A stretch of 57,857 nt of DNA, from positions 1 to 57,857 of the forward strand of contig JBBQHI010000025.1 of NCBI GenBank assembly GCA_038323835.1. Direction: 5' to 3'. The notes under the pieces were generated by a model, which did not search any database, had not been told where the DNA came from, and saw only the letters and a program-made list of their open reading frames with translations. This DNA is from JACVRW01 sp038323835 (GTDB lineage Bacteria > Actinomycetota > Thermoleophilia > Solirubrobacterales > Thermoleophilaceae). Made by a program: the position numbers and the translations under genes. Each line of letters begins with the position of its first letter. The stretch's first letter is position 1. Positions 25,141 to 32,916 of this stretch are shown here, one piece after another.

Positions 25141-25784
25141 TGCTCCGCCCCGGGGAGGAGGGGCACGAACCTGACGCCGGCGACGGTCTCCTCACCGTCG
25201 CCGCGGAAGCGCATGAGCCGCTCGTGGCCATCCCGGTCCACGGGGCAGGCGAGCGCCCCGCCCTTCGCGAGCTGGCGGAGCAGCGCCGCCGGCGGGCCGG
25301 CAGCCGCGCTGGCGGTGACGGAGATACCGTGGAAGGGCGCGCGGTCTGGGGCGCCGAGGATGCCGTCCCCGTGGCGCACCTCCACGTTCGCGTAGCCGAG
25401 CTCGGCCAGGCGGTCGCGTGCCTCGCGCGCTAGCGAGAGGTGGCGCTCCAAGGTCACCAATTCAGCGCAGAGCCGGGAGAGCACGGCGGCCGAGTACCCC
25501 GATCCCGTGCCGACCTCGAGCACCGTCTCGTGTCCGCCCAGCTCAAGGAGCTGGGCCATGCACGCCACGATCCAGGGCTGGGAGATGGTCTGCCCCGCTC
25601 CGATGGGCAGTGCCCCGTCGTCGTAGGCCCGCCGCCGCTGGTCCTCCGCCACGAACAGCTCGCGCGGCACCTCGGCCATGGCCGCCAGCACCCGCTGGTC
25701 ATGGATTCCGCGCCTACGGAGGTGGCGCCGCACCATGCGCTCGCGCGCGTCAGTGGATGTAGTTGCGGAGCCTTGCCGGTTCAT
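25137..25784 (-). CDS. pcm: Protein-L-isoaspartate O-methyltransferase
   Basis: Predicted 215 residues from the ATG at 25784, which has AAGGTGA upstream; an ATG at 25736 would avoid overlapping crp. Family motifs are RGIHDQRVLAAMAEVPRELF, the substrate loop GAGQTISQPWIVACMAQLLE, and SAM motif I HETVLEVGTGSGYSAAVL. HGDGILGAPDRAPFHGISVT is the post motif region, where canonical enzymes have a slightly different acidic residue pattern. It methylates isoaspartyl residues in aged proteins, allowing their repair. It overlaps crp by 35 bases at its 5' end and the Nudix gene at its 3' end. Confidence 0.92.
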   Translation of the reverse strand: MNRQGSATTSTDARERMVRRHLRRRGIHDQRVLAAMAEVPRELFVAEDQRRRAYDDGALPIGAGQTISQPWIVACMAQLLELGGHETVLEVGTGSGYSAAVLSRLCAELVTLERHLSLAREARDRLAELGYANVEVRHGDGILGAPDRAPFHGISVTASAAAGPPAALLRQLAKGGALACPVDRDGHERLMRFRGDGEETVAGVRFVPLLPGAEQ

Positions 25785-26442
25785 GGACGGTCACCTTGCC
25801 GCGCCCGAGTGTGACCAGGCCGGCGCGCTCGAGCGTGGCCAGGAAGCGGCTGGCGCTCTCGCGCGAGGTGCCCGACAGCTGCGCGATCTCGGCCTGGGTG
25901 GCCACGATCAGCACGTCGCGGTCGGCCGCGCCCTCGCCCTGGCGGGTCACCGTCTGTGCCAGCAGCGTGCCGGCCACGCGCCCGGCCACCGTCTGAAACG
26001 ACTGCTGAAGGAGGCGCTCGGTGGTTCGGCTCACGCGCTCGGCCAGTGCCGCGAGCAGCTTCAGGGCCAGGTCCGGGTTGCGACGGATCAGCCGCTGCAT
26101 GTCCCCGGCGAGCAGCGCCACCGCGGTGGTCGCCTCGATCGCCTCGGCGGTGGCCGAGCGGGTCTCCCCGCGGAACATGGCCAGCTCCCCGAAGAGCCCG
26201 CCGGCCCGGAGCTCGGCGAGCGCCACGAGTCGCCCATCCTGGTGCTCGCGCGTCAGCAGGATCGCGCCGGAGCGGACGAGATAGCAGGTGTCGCCGGTGT
26301 CGCCCTCGCGGAAGAGCACCTCCCCCCGATCCCAGCTCCGGGGCACGGAGACCTTTGCGACGTCCTCGAGCTCCCGCGAGTCCAGGTCGCTGAACACCTC
26401 GGTACCCGCGAGCAGCCGAGCCGTCTCCTCGGCCGTGGCCAT
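25750..26442 (-). CDS. Crp/Fnr-family transcription regulator
   Basis: Predicted 230 residues from the ATG at 26442. The cyclic-nucleotide-binding domain (about 15-125) has FSDLDSRELEDVAKVSVPRS, VLFREGDTGDTCYLVRSGAI and GLFGELAMFRGETRSATAEA. The last resembles the phosphate-binding cassette, with an Arg before SAT as in cAMP-binding members. The C-terminal winged HTH has VATQAEIAQLSGTSRESASR and FLATLERAGLVTLGRGKVTV. No Fnr-type cysteine cluster is present, so cAMP or a related ligand is more likely than oxygen sensing. It is divergent from ilvA, with 30 bases between starts. Confidence 0.93.
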   Translation of the reverse strand: MATAEETARLLAGTEVFSDLDSRELEDVAKVSVPRSWDRGEVLFREGDTGDTCYLVRSGAILLTREHQDGRLVALAELRAGGLFGELAMFRGETRSATAEAIEATTAVALLAGDMQRLIRRNPDLALKLLAALAERVSRTTERLLQQSFQTVAGRVAGTLLAQTVTRQGEGAADRDVLIVATQAEIAQLSGTSRESASRFLATLERAGLVTLGRGKVTVHEPARLRNYIH

Positions 26443-26472
26443 AGGCGCATAATCTCGCACAGTGGGATCGGC

Positions 26473-27708
26473 ATGGCGGTAGTGGAGAGGGCGCTCGGCG
26501 AGCGCGACCTGCGCGAGGCGGCTGACCTGATCGCCGGCCGCGTGCGCGAGACCCCGGTCTTTTCGTCGGGCGAACTGTCGCGGCGGGTGGGCGCCCGGGT
26601 GACGCTCAAGGCGGAGAACCTCCAGATCACGGGGTCGTTCAAGCTGCGCGGAGCCACCAACGCCATCGGGCGCATGTCCGGATCGGAGCTCGGCGCCGGG
26701 GTGGTTGCGGCCAGCGCCGGCAACCACGCGCAGGCCGTGGCCTTTGCCGCCCGCGGGGTGGGCGCGCGGGCCGTGCTCGTGATGCCGGCCGGCGCCCCGC
26801 TGGCCAAGGTGGCCGCCGTTCGCCAGTACGGCGGGGAGGTCCGCTTCGTGGAGGGCAGCTACGACGACGCCGGTGCGGAGGCGGGACGGATCGCTCGTGA
26901 CGAGGGGCTCCACCACGTGCACGCCTTCGATGCCCCCGACGTGGTGGCGGGCCAGGGCACGATCGGCCTCGAGATCGCACGGCAGGCTCCGTCCACGCGC
27001 GTGGTGGTGGTTCCGCTGGGCGGGGGAGGCCTGGCCGGCGGGATCGGCCTGGCGGCGTCGGCGGTGCTGCCCGGCGCCCGGGTCGTCGGGGTGCAGGCGG
27101 CGGCCTGTGCGCCCTACATCGACTCGCTCGCCGCGCGCCGCCCGGTGGGCGCGCGCTCGGCCAACACCATCTGCGACGGCATCGCGGTGAAGCGCCCGGG
27201 CGACTACACCCTCCCGCTCGTGGAGCGCTACGTGGACGAGGTCGTGACCGTCTCCGACGACGAGGTGGCGGAGGCCATGGTGCTGCTCCTCGAGCGGGCG
27301 AAGCTCGTGGTGGAGGGCGCCGGCGCGGTGGCGGTGGCCGCGCTCATGCAGGGGCGGGTGAAGGCCCCTGCCGACGGTGAGGTGTGCGCCGTCCTGAGCG
27401 GCGGCAACGTGGACGCCTCGCTCCTCTCCGAGTGCATACGGATGGGCGAGACCGCCGCCGGGCGGCGCATGGTCCTCTCCGTGGTCGTTCCCGATCGCCC
27501 CGGAGCGCTGGCGGGACTGCTGGCGGTGGTGGCCGGGCGCGGCGCGAACGTCGTGGATGTGGAGCACCTGCGCGACGGGATCGACCTGCACGTGCGCGAG
27601 ACGGCCGTGAAGCTCGTGCTCCAGACCCGCGGTCGCGAGCACGGGGACGCCATCGTGCAGGCCGCCGGCGCCGAGGGCTTCTCGGTGCGGGTCGAGCGCG
27701 AGGCCTAG
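26473..27708 (+). CDS. ilvA: Threonine dehydratase (biosynthetic type with ACT domain)
   Basis: Predicted 411 residues from the ATG at 26473. The PLP lysine lies in ITGSFKLRGATNAIGRM (Lys57). ASAGNHAQAVAFAARGVGAR and the phosphate-binding glycine loop VPLGGGGLAGGIGLAASAVL follow. The C-terminal third holds one ACT domain (VLSVVVPDRPGALAGLLAVV, then VEHLRDGIDLHVRETAVKLV). It converts threonine to 2-oxobutanoate, the first step to isoleucine. A single ACT domain and about 400 residues match the shorter actinobacterial or catabolic-like form. It is transcribed away from crp, which may control it, and it converges with the aldo/keto reductase gene. Confidence 0.92.
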   Translation: MAVVERALGERDLREAADLIAGRVRETPVFSSGELSRRVGARVTLKAENLQITGSFKLRGATNAIGRMSGSELGAGVVAASAGNHAQAVAFAARGVGARAVLVMPAGAPLAKVAAVRQYGGEVRFVEGSYDDAGAEAGRIARDEGLHHVHAFDAPDVVAGQGTIGLEIARQAPSTRVVVVPLGGGGLAGGIGLAASAVLPGARVVGVQAAACAPYIDSLAARRPVGARSANTICDGIAVKRPGDYTLPLVERYVDEVVTVSDDEVAEAMVLLLERAKLVVEGAGAVAVAALMQGRVKAPADGEVCAVLSGGNVDASLLSECIRMGETAAGRRMVLSVVVPDRPGALAGLLAVVAGRGANVVDVEHLRDGIDLHVRETAVKLVLQTRGREHGDAIVQAAGAEGFSVRVEREA

Positions 27709-27718
27709 CACCCCGCGC

Positions 27719-28687
27719 CTAGAGCTCGACCGAGGCCATGCCCTCCGCCGGATAGCGCTCGCCGGCCACCGCGCCGGGCGGGAAGATCTCCTCCAGCGCC
27801 TCGAGCTGCGCGGCCGTGAGCTCGATGTCCGCGGCGGCGGCGTTCTCCTCCAGGTACTTCGTCCGCTTGGTGCCGGGGATCGGGGCCACGTCGTCGCCCT
27901 GCGCCAGCAGCCAGGCGAGGGCCACCTGCACCGGCGTGGCGCCGAGGTCCTCACCGAGCGCGCGGAGCTGCGCCACCCGCTCGAGGTTGCGCTCGCGGTT
28001 GCTCTCCTGGAAGCGCGGCAGGTACGCCCGGAAGTCCCCGTCGCCGCTGATCTCGAGGGACCCGGACAGCTCACCCCGCCCGAGCGGGCTGTAGGGCACG
28101 ATGCCCACGCCCAGCTCGCGGGCGGTGGGAATGATCTCCTCCTCGATCGCGCGGGTGAACAGGGACCACTCGCTCTGGAGCGCGGCGATCGGGTGCGTCG
28201 CGCAAGCCGCGCGCAGGGTCTCTGCGCTCACCTCGGACAACCCCAGGTGCCTCACCTTCCCCTGCTGCACCAGCTCGCCCATGGCCCCGACGCTCTCCTC
28301 CACGGGAACGTCCGGGTTGCGGCGGTGCATGTAGTAGAGGTCGATGTGGTCAACGCCCAGACGCCGCAGGGAGGCGTCGCACGCCTGCTGGATCCACTCC
28401 GGGCGGTTGTCGATCCACCGCTTGCCGTCGTCATCGCGCCGGATGCCGAACTTGGTGGCGAGCTGCACCTCGTCGCGGCGATCGGCGATGGCGCGCCCCA
28501 TGATCTGCTCGTTGTGGCCCGACCCGTACATGTCGGAGGTGTCGAGGAAGGTGACGCCGATATCGAGGGCCCGGCGGATCGTCTCGATGGACTGGTCCTC
28601 GTCCGTGGCGCCGTAGAACTCGGACATACCCATGCAGCCGAGGCCGAGGGCGGAGACTTCGAGGTCCCGGAGCTTGCGCGTGTTCAT
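27719..28687 (-). CDS. Aldo/keto reductase
   Basis: Predicted 322 residues. AKR hallmarks are LEVSALGLGCMGMSEFYGAT, the Asp/Tyr pair in FLDTSDMYGSGHNEQIMGRA, Lys in LATKFGI, and the active-site His in HIDLYYMHRRNPDVPVEESV. The NADPH-binding end is VQVALAWLLAQGDDVAPIPG, then TKRTKYLEENAAAADIEL. This is the soluble YajO/PLR-like branch that reduces aldehydes or ketones; the natural substrate is unknown. It ends ten bases from the convergent ilvA stop. It is a single gene with its own leader, not obviously part of an operon. Confidence 0.93.
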   Translation of the reverse strand: MNTRKLRDLEVSALGLGCMGMSEFYGATDEDQSIETIRRALDIGVTFLDTSDMYGSGHNEQIMGRAIADRRDEVQLATKFGIRRDDDGKRWIDNRPEWIQQACDASLRRLGVDHIDLYYMHRRNPDVPVEESVGAMGELVQQGKVRHLGLSEVSAETLRAACATHPIAALQSEWSLFTRAIEEEIIPTARELGVGIVPYSPLGRGELSGSLEISGDGDFRAYLPRFQESNRERNLERVAQLRALGEDLGATPVQVALAWLLAQGDDVAPIPGTKRTKYLEENAAAADIELTAAQLEALEEIFPPGAVAGERYPAEGMASVEL

Positions 28688-28732
28688 GTGCTTCCTTCCA
28701 TCGGTGCGAGCGGTTGGGACACACGCTATGGG

Positions 28733-29968
28733 TCAGGCGAGCGCGGACTCGCGGCGGCGGCGCCGGGTCGCGCTCCAGGCGCCCCACCCGCCGAGGCCCA
28801 GCAGGCCGAGCGGCACGCCGAGGGCGAGCACCCGGACCGCGATGCCCGCGGCTCCCACCAGCAGGTCCCCGGCATCGTTCACGGCGTCGCCGAAAGAGCC
28901 GCCGCCGGCACCCGAGCCGTCGTCCGCGGCGAGCGTGACCAGCACCGTGGCGTACTCGGTGCTCAGGCGCAGGCCGCGAAGCTGCGAGTGAAGCCGGGCG
29001 ATCCGGCGGTCCACCGCGTCGAGCCGCACGCGGATCGCCTCCGCCTCCTGGTCGGTGCCGGCCGCGGCGAGGCGGCGCAGCAGGCCGGTGCGCTCCGCCC
29101 GGGCCGCCTCCTGCCGCGAGGCCACGGTCACATAGGGGCGGGTCACGTCGCGCCCCGACTGGGTCTGCGAGTGCAGCGAGCCCAGGGCGGCCAGGTCCCG
29201 GAGAGCGGGACGCAGCCGGGTGGCGGGGATGCGCAGGTCGAAGTCGCCGCCGGAGCCGTCCGTCTTGCCGGAGCTCACCGACGAGCTGAGGACGAAGCCT
29301 CCGTAGCGCGCGGTGACCGAGTTCACCTGGTCGGCCAGGCGCTCCATCTCGTCCGCCGGAGCTCCGAGCTCCAGCGACGCGGAGCGCTCGATCCGGCGGT
29401 TGGCACGGCCGGGTGAGAAGCGGCTGCCGCCGATGCGGAGCGGTTCCAGCGGTGTTTCCGGCGGAGCGGAATCCACGGTGCTCTTCGCCGACTCGCGCGC
29501 CGCGCTCGTTGGGGATTGGGTGACTACGGGTGCCTTGAGCTTGGTCACCGCATCGCTCGCGGCGCTGCCGCCGCCCGAGGCCGATCCGGCGTCGTTGCCG
29601 GACCCGCCCCCCGAGCCACCGGGCAGCGCCACCACGACGACCGCAACCACGAGCATCAGCGTCGCGCCCAGACCGGCGGCGGGCCACCACTCGCGCATGG
29701 TCGGGAGCGTTCGCGGCATGCGGCTCCGCAGCGCCGCGACACGGCCCCGTGGCGAGCCCTGCTTCCTGGGAAACCCCGCCGCCATGCGCACCCGCATGAC
29801 ACGCTCGAAGTCCTCGTCCGGCTGAGCAGCATCCGCGCGCAGGCAGAGGGACAGCTCCTGCAGCTCGCGGGCGTCCTCATCGTCGTGATCGGCGCGTCCC
29901 GCGGACAGCGCGGCGTCGAGGGCGGCCAGGTCGCGCTCCATGAGCATGGTGTCCTCAGGCGAGTTCAT
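28733..29968 (-). CDS. DUF4349 membrane protein with anti-sigma-like N-terminus
   Basis: Predicted 411 residues. The first 70 residues are acidic and helical (ERDLAALDAALSAGRADHDD) and probably cytoplasmic. A transmembrane segment follows (WWPAAGLGATLMLVVAVVVV). The external DUF4349 part (about 165-370) contains RIERSASLELGAPADEMERL and YVTVASRQEAARAERTGLLR with a coiled-coil hairpin. A second transmembrane segment near the C-terminus (VRVLALGVPLGLLGLGGWGA) is followed by basic residues. Its start overlaps the end of an ECF sigma gene by 14 bases, so it is likely that sigma factor's membrane anti-sigma partner. No zinc-binding anti-sigma motif is present. Confidence 0.85.
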   Translation of the reverse strand: MNSPEDTMLMERDLAALDAALSAGRADHDDEDARELQELSLCLRADAAQPDEDFERVMRVRMAAGFPRKQGSPRGRVAALRSRMPRTLPTMREWWPAAGLGATLMLVVAVVVVALPGGSGGGSGNDAGSASGGGSAASDAVTKLKAPVVTQSPTSAARESAKSTVDSAPPETPLEPLRIGGSRFSPGRANRRIERSASLELGAPADEMERLADQVNSVTARYGGFVLSSSVSSGKTDGSGGDFDLRIPATRLRPALRDLAALGSLHSQTQSGRDVTRPYVTVASRQEAARAERTGLLRRLAAAGTDQEAEAIRVRLDAVDRRIARLHSQLRGLRLSTEYATVLVTLAADDGSGAGGGSFGDAVNDAGDLLVGAAGIAVRVLALGVPLGLLGLGGWGAWSATRRRRRESALA

Positions 29969-30503
29969 CGCAGGCCTTCCTCAGCTTGGTCACGGTTCGG
30001 TGGAGCAGCGTGCCCGCGTTCGACTCGGAGGTCCCGAGCACGCGGGCGATCTCCACGTTGGAGAGCCCGCCGGCGAACTTCAGCGCCACCAGGTCGCGCT
30101 CCCGGGGGTCGAGCACGGCGAGGGCGGAGCGCACCACCTCGCGCCGGAGAGCGTGCTCTGCGTGGTCTTCGGATACCGGCAGGCCGGCGTCCTCGGGATC
30201 CTCGGCGAGCGCAGCGTGGCGCTTGCGCCGGCGCAGCTCGTCCAGTGCGGCGTTGCGCGCGATGCCGAACAGCCAGGCCTCGGGGGTACCGCGGGCCGGC
30301 CGGTAGCTGCCCCTGCGCCGGTAGGCCCTCTCGAAGGCCTGGGCGGTCACGTCCTCGGCCGCCGCGCGGTCTCGCAGCAGGGAGGCCACGTAGGCGTAGA
30401 CGCGAGGGAAGGTGCGCTCGTAGAGGCTCGCGAAGGTGTCGCGCTCGCGGGCCGCCGTGGCGGGCATCGGCCCGGTTACGGCGCTCTCGGCGATCACGCT
30501 CAT
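29955..30503 (-). CDS. ECF RNA polymerase sigma factor
   Basis: Predicted 182 residues from the ATG at 30503. Region 2 is FASLYERTFPRVYAYVASLL through AAEDVTAQAFERAYRRRGSY, and region 4 is LDPRERDLVALKFAGGLSNV through EIARVLGTSESNAGTLLHRT. A longer frame starting at 30536 is rejected because it would cover an ECF-type promoter. The downstream gene encodes the probable membrane anti-sigma partner and overlaps by 14 bases. The pair probably senses cell-envelope conditions. It may be autoregulated, and the promoter position would give a leaderless transcript. Confidence 0.92.
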   Translation of the reverse strand: MSVIAESAVTGPMPATAARERDTFASLYERTFPRVYAYVASLLRDRAAAEDVTAQAFERAYRRRGSYRPARGTPEAWLFGIARNAALDELRRRKRHAALAEDPEDAGLPVSEDHAEHALRREVVRSALAVLDPRERDLVALKFAGGLSNVEIARVLGTSESNAGTLLHRTVTKLRKACDELA

Positions 30504-30507
30504 GTGT

Positions 30508-30539
30508 CTACTACGACCGCCCGCGACATCCGTCACAAG
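30508..30539 (-). promoter_or_regulatory. Candidate autoregulated ECF promoter
   Basis: On the minus strand, CTTGTGACGG (30530-30539) resembles an ECF -35 element, and TCGTAGTAG (30508-30516) an ECF -10 element. They end only five bases before the sigma gene's ATG, consistent with leaderless transcription. The match to a specific ECF group is inferred. Confidence 0.35.
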
Positions 30540-30628
30540 GCCGAGTGTCGCTCATGAGGGCGTGCCCCGCGGCATGCGCGTGAAACGGCTCGTGCACGCT
30601 TCCCTACAGATTCGGCCCGGTCGCGCCG

Positions 30629-31114
30629 ATGAGAACCACGGTGAGACGGATCATCGTTCCCCTGGCGCTTTGCGCCGCGCTTGCGCTCGCCGTGGTGGCT
30701 CAGGCCGACGACGAGGAGCAGCTGGCCCCGGTGTGGGCCACCGTCAACGTCTGCGACGCCGGCGGAAATCAGGTGGGAGCCCGTGTCGGCGTGCCCGGAG
30801 ACGGCAGCGACGCGCAGATCTACGCCCGCTTCACCGTCCAGTGGTACAGCGAGAAGCAGGCAGCCTGGCTGCCGGTCCAGGGTGTGCCGAGCTCGCCCTG
30901 GCTGTCCGTGGGATTCGCCGCGCTGACCACTCAGCAGGCCGGCTTCACCTTCGAGTTCGACCAGCCCGCTGACGGCCGCCCCAAGCAGGTGCGCGCCCTG
31001 GCCGAGGTTCAGTGGCGCGACGGCGCCACGGTCATCCGCTCCACGTCCGTGGGCACCCAGGCGGGTGCCGCCAGTGACGTGGGCGGCTCGCAGGCCAGCT
31101 GCACCCTGTCGTAA
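30629..31114 (+). CDS. Secreted hypothetical protein
   Basis: Predicted 161 residues. A signal peptide is clear (RRIIVPLALCAALALAVVAQ, then ADDEEQ). The mature part is a probable beta-rich domain containing TVNVCDAGGNQVGARVGVPG, YARFTVQWYSEKQAAWLPVQ and FTFEFDQPADGRPKQVRALA. Two cysteines, one near each end of the mature chain, could form a disulfide. I do not recognise the family. It is divergent from the ECF sigma gene, and dispersed repeat copy 2 begins ten bases after its stop. It could be a target of that sigma factor. Confidence 0.72.
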   Translation: MRTTVRRIIVPLALCAALALAVVAQADDEEQLAPVWATVNVCDAGGNQVGARVGVPGDGSDAQIYARFTVQWYSEKQAAWLPVQGVPSSPWLSVGFAALTTQQAGFTFEFDQPADGRPKQVRALAEVQWRDGATVIRSTSVGTQAGAASDVGGSQASCTLS

Positions 31115-31124
31115 GCCCGGGCCC

Positions 31125-31172
31125 GAGGCGAGGAGCGCAGACCGATCGTTGATCGGTCGAGCACCGCAGCCA
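31125..31172 (-). repeat. Dispersed palindromic element, copy 2
   Basis: Core ACCGATC-GTT-GATCGGT (31141-31157) is a perfect 7-bp inverted repeat in which both arm ends carry a compensating change relative to copies 1 and 5. The flanks GAGGCGAGGAGCGCAG and CGAGCACCGCAGCCATG match the other copies. It fills the convergent junction between the secreted hypothetical gene and the GDPD gene. The paired change supports selection for base pairing. Confidence 0.82.
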
Positions 31173-31174
31173 TG

Positions 31175-31855
31175 TCATTCGAACAGGCGCGGGTCGTTGG
31201 TGATCACACCGTCGGCGCCCATCTGCTCGAAGCGGCGGATGGCCCGGGCGTCGTCCACGGTCCACACGTACACCTCGCCGCCGGCGCCGTGCACGGCTTC
31301 GATCAGCCGGCGGCTCGCCAGCAGGCGGTTCACCATGATCGCCTCGCATCCGCCCGCCCGCAGGCGCTCCACCGCCTGTCCGGGCAGCCGCGCCCGCATC
31401 ACCCGCACCGCGGCGTAGGCGGGCACCGCCAGCCAGGAGCGCGTGTAGTCGCGGCGCACCCGGGGAACGGACCAACCCCGCCGCAGCCCGGGCCGCAGCT
31501 TTCCGAGGCGGTCGAGGCTCTCCGGGTACATGGTGGACACGAGCGAGCGCTCGTCCAGTCCGCGCGCGGCAAGTCCCTCTACCACCTCCTGCTCGTAGCC
31601 GGGCAGCTTCAGGTCCACGTCGAGGGTCACACCGGCGTACGCCGCGCCGGCGAAGTGGTCGAGGCCCTCCTCCATCGTGAGGCACTCGCGGCCCGCGGCG
31701 TCCTCGTAGTCGTGGGCCAGCACCAGCCGACGGTCGCGGGTGCGCAGGATGTCGAACTCCACCATGTCCACGCCGTGTTCCAGCGCGGCCTCGAAGCTCT
31801 CGATCGTGTTGCCGGGCGCCACGTGCGCCGCCCCCTTGTGACCTACCCGGATCAC
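31175..31855 (-). CDS. Glycerophosphodiester phosphodiesterase family protein
   Basis: Predicted 226 residues from the GTG at 31855, overlapping the upstream glycosylase stop in GTGA. Family signatures are VGHKGAAHVAPGNTIESFEA with the catalytic His, VDMVEFDILRTRDRRLVLAH with metal ligands, and VTLDVDLKLPGYEQEVVEGL. In that last motif Asp stands where GDPDs usually have Glu. WTVDDARAIRRFEQMGADGV and ITNDPRLF close the barrel. The enzyme hydrolyses glycerophosphodiesters from lipid turnover. No signal peptide is seen, so a cytoplasmic role is likely. It is the last gene of the Lhr-Nei run. Confidence 0.9.
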   Translation of the reverse strand: MIRVGHKGAAHVAPGNTIESFEAALEHGVDMVEFDILRTRDRRLVLAHDYEDAAGRECLTMEEGLDHFAGAAYAGVTLDVDLKLPGYEQEVVEGLAARGLDERSLVSTMYPESLDRLGKLRPGLRRGWSVPRVRRDYTRSWLAVPAYAAVRVMRARLPGQAVERLRAGGCEAIMVNRLLASRRLIEAVHGAGGEVYVWTVDDARAIRRFEQMGADGVITNDPRLFE

Positions 31856-32628
31856 GCCTGGCACGACGGGCACCAGTAGGTGGTGCGGTTGTCGTCGCCC
31901 TGACCGCGGGCGCGGATGATCGTCCCGCAGCGGCGGCAGGGACGCCCCTGGCGCTCGAAGACCCATGGATCGCGCGCCTGCCGGCCGCCCGCGGCCGATG
32001 CCTGCATCAGCGGGCGCACGCCCCCCACGATCTCGAGGGCGAGCGCGTCCGGCACCTCCGACACGGGTCGCCAGGGGTTCACACCGGCGAGGAAGCACGC
32101 CTCGGCCTTCCACAGGTTCCCGATCCCGGCGATGTTGCGCTGGTCGAGCAGGGCGTCGGCGATGCCGCGCGTCGGGTCGTCCTGGCGCAGGCGGCACAGG
32201 AAAGCGCCAGTGTCGAGCCCATCGGCCAGGATGTCGGGCCCCAGCCCTGCGAGGCGCTGGTCGAAGCGCGTCCGCGACTCGGTCATCAGCTCCAGCACGG
32301 GCCCGTCGAACTGAACCACCTCGTGCTCGGGGGTGCGGATCACGAGCCAGGCCCGGCGTGGGCTGCGCCTCCAGCGCTGGCCTCGCCGGTAGACGCCCCA
32401 CGCCCCGCCCATCCGCAGGTGGGAGTGGAGCGTGAGGTCACCGTCGAAGCGAAGGAAGAGATGCTTCCCGTGAGCGTCCACGGACCGCAGCGCGCGGCCG
32501 TCCAGCCGCTCGGGCCAGCGGTCCATGGCGTGCCGGCGCTGCGGCGTCTCGATCGCCTGGATCGGGTTCCCGACCAGAGCCGAGCGGATGCGGCCGGCCG
32601 CGTAGTGGATCGTGTCGCCTTCGGGCAT
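31852..32628 (-). CDS. Fpg/Nei-family DNA glycosylase (endonuclease VIII type)
   Basis: Predicted 258 residues. It begins PEGDTIHYAAGRIRSALVGN with the catalytic Pro2 and Glu3. The lysine of the Nei family lies in SVDAHGKHLFLRFDGDLTLH. The helix-two-turn-helix contains LLDQRNIAGIGNLWKAEACF, and the C-terminal zinc finger is RPCRRCGTIIRARG with CPSC (four cysteines). It removes oxidised bases and cuts the resulting abasic site. The PEGDT start marks the Nei rather than the Fpg branch. Lhr helicase lies upstream on the same strand, the same pairing seen next to lhr in mycobacteria. GDPD overlaps its stop. Confidence 0.94.
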   Translation of the reverse strand: MPEGDTIHYAAGRIRSALVGNPIQAIETPQRRHAMDRWPERLDGRALRSVDAHGKHLFLRFDGDLTLHSHLRMGGAWGVYRRGQRWRRSPRRAWLVIRTPEHEVVQFDGPVLELMTESRTRFDQRLAGLGPDILADGLDTGAFLCRLRQDDPTRGIADALLDQRNIAGIGNLWKAEACFLAGVNPWRPVSEVPDALALEIVGGVRPLMQASAAGGRQARDPWVFERQGRPCRRCGTIIRARGQGDDNRTTYWCPSCQA

Positions 32629-32651
32629 GACGCTCTAGAGAGATGTACGCG

Positions 32652-32891
32652 TCACTGGCGCCACTCGCGCAGGCCGCCCCGGTAGGGCAGCGCGGCGTCG
32701 AGCGCGCGAAGGATGAGGGCACAGCCGGTGAGCACGAGTGCGAGGGCCAGGGCGCCGTGCAGCTCCCCGGCGCCCACCAGCCCGGCCACACCCGCCGCGC
32801 CGGGACGCCACACGCGCCAGTTCGGCTCCCAGGGCCGAGCGTCCGGCGAGTCCGGCGCGGGCTCGTGCACGTACGCGAGGAAGGGCACCAC
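32652..32891 (-). CDS. Small membrane protein, hypothetical
   Basis: Predicted 79 residues. It starts MVPFLAYVHEPAPDSPDARP. After a short acidic/proline segment it has one long hydrophobic stretch (GELHGALALALVLTGCALIL) that could cross the membrane once or twice, ending in a basic REWRQ tail. It sits between the methyltransferase and nei genes on the same strand with short gaps (25 and 23 bases), consistent with membership of the operon. No family was recognised. Confidence 0.55.
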   Translation of the reverse strand: MVPFLAYVHEPAPDSPDARPWEPNWRVWRPGAAGVAGLVGAGELHGALALALVLTGCALILRALDAALPYRGGLREWRQ

Positions 32892-32916
32892 AGGGAGGAT
32901 AGGCCGACCCGCGCGA

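Noticed and set aside
30503..30536. Longer start for the ECF sigma factor at 30536
   Set aside because: The extra 11 codons cover the probable -35/-10 promoter elements of the gene.
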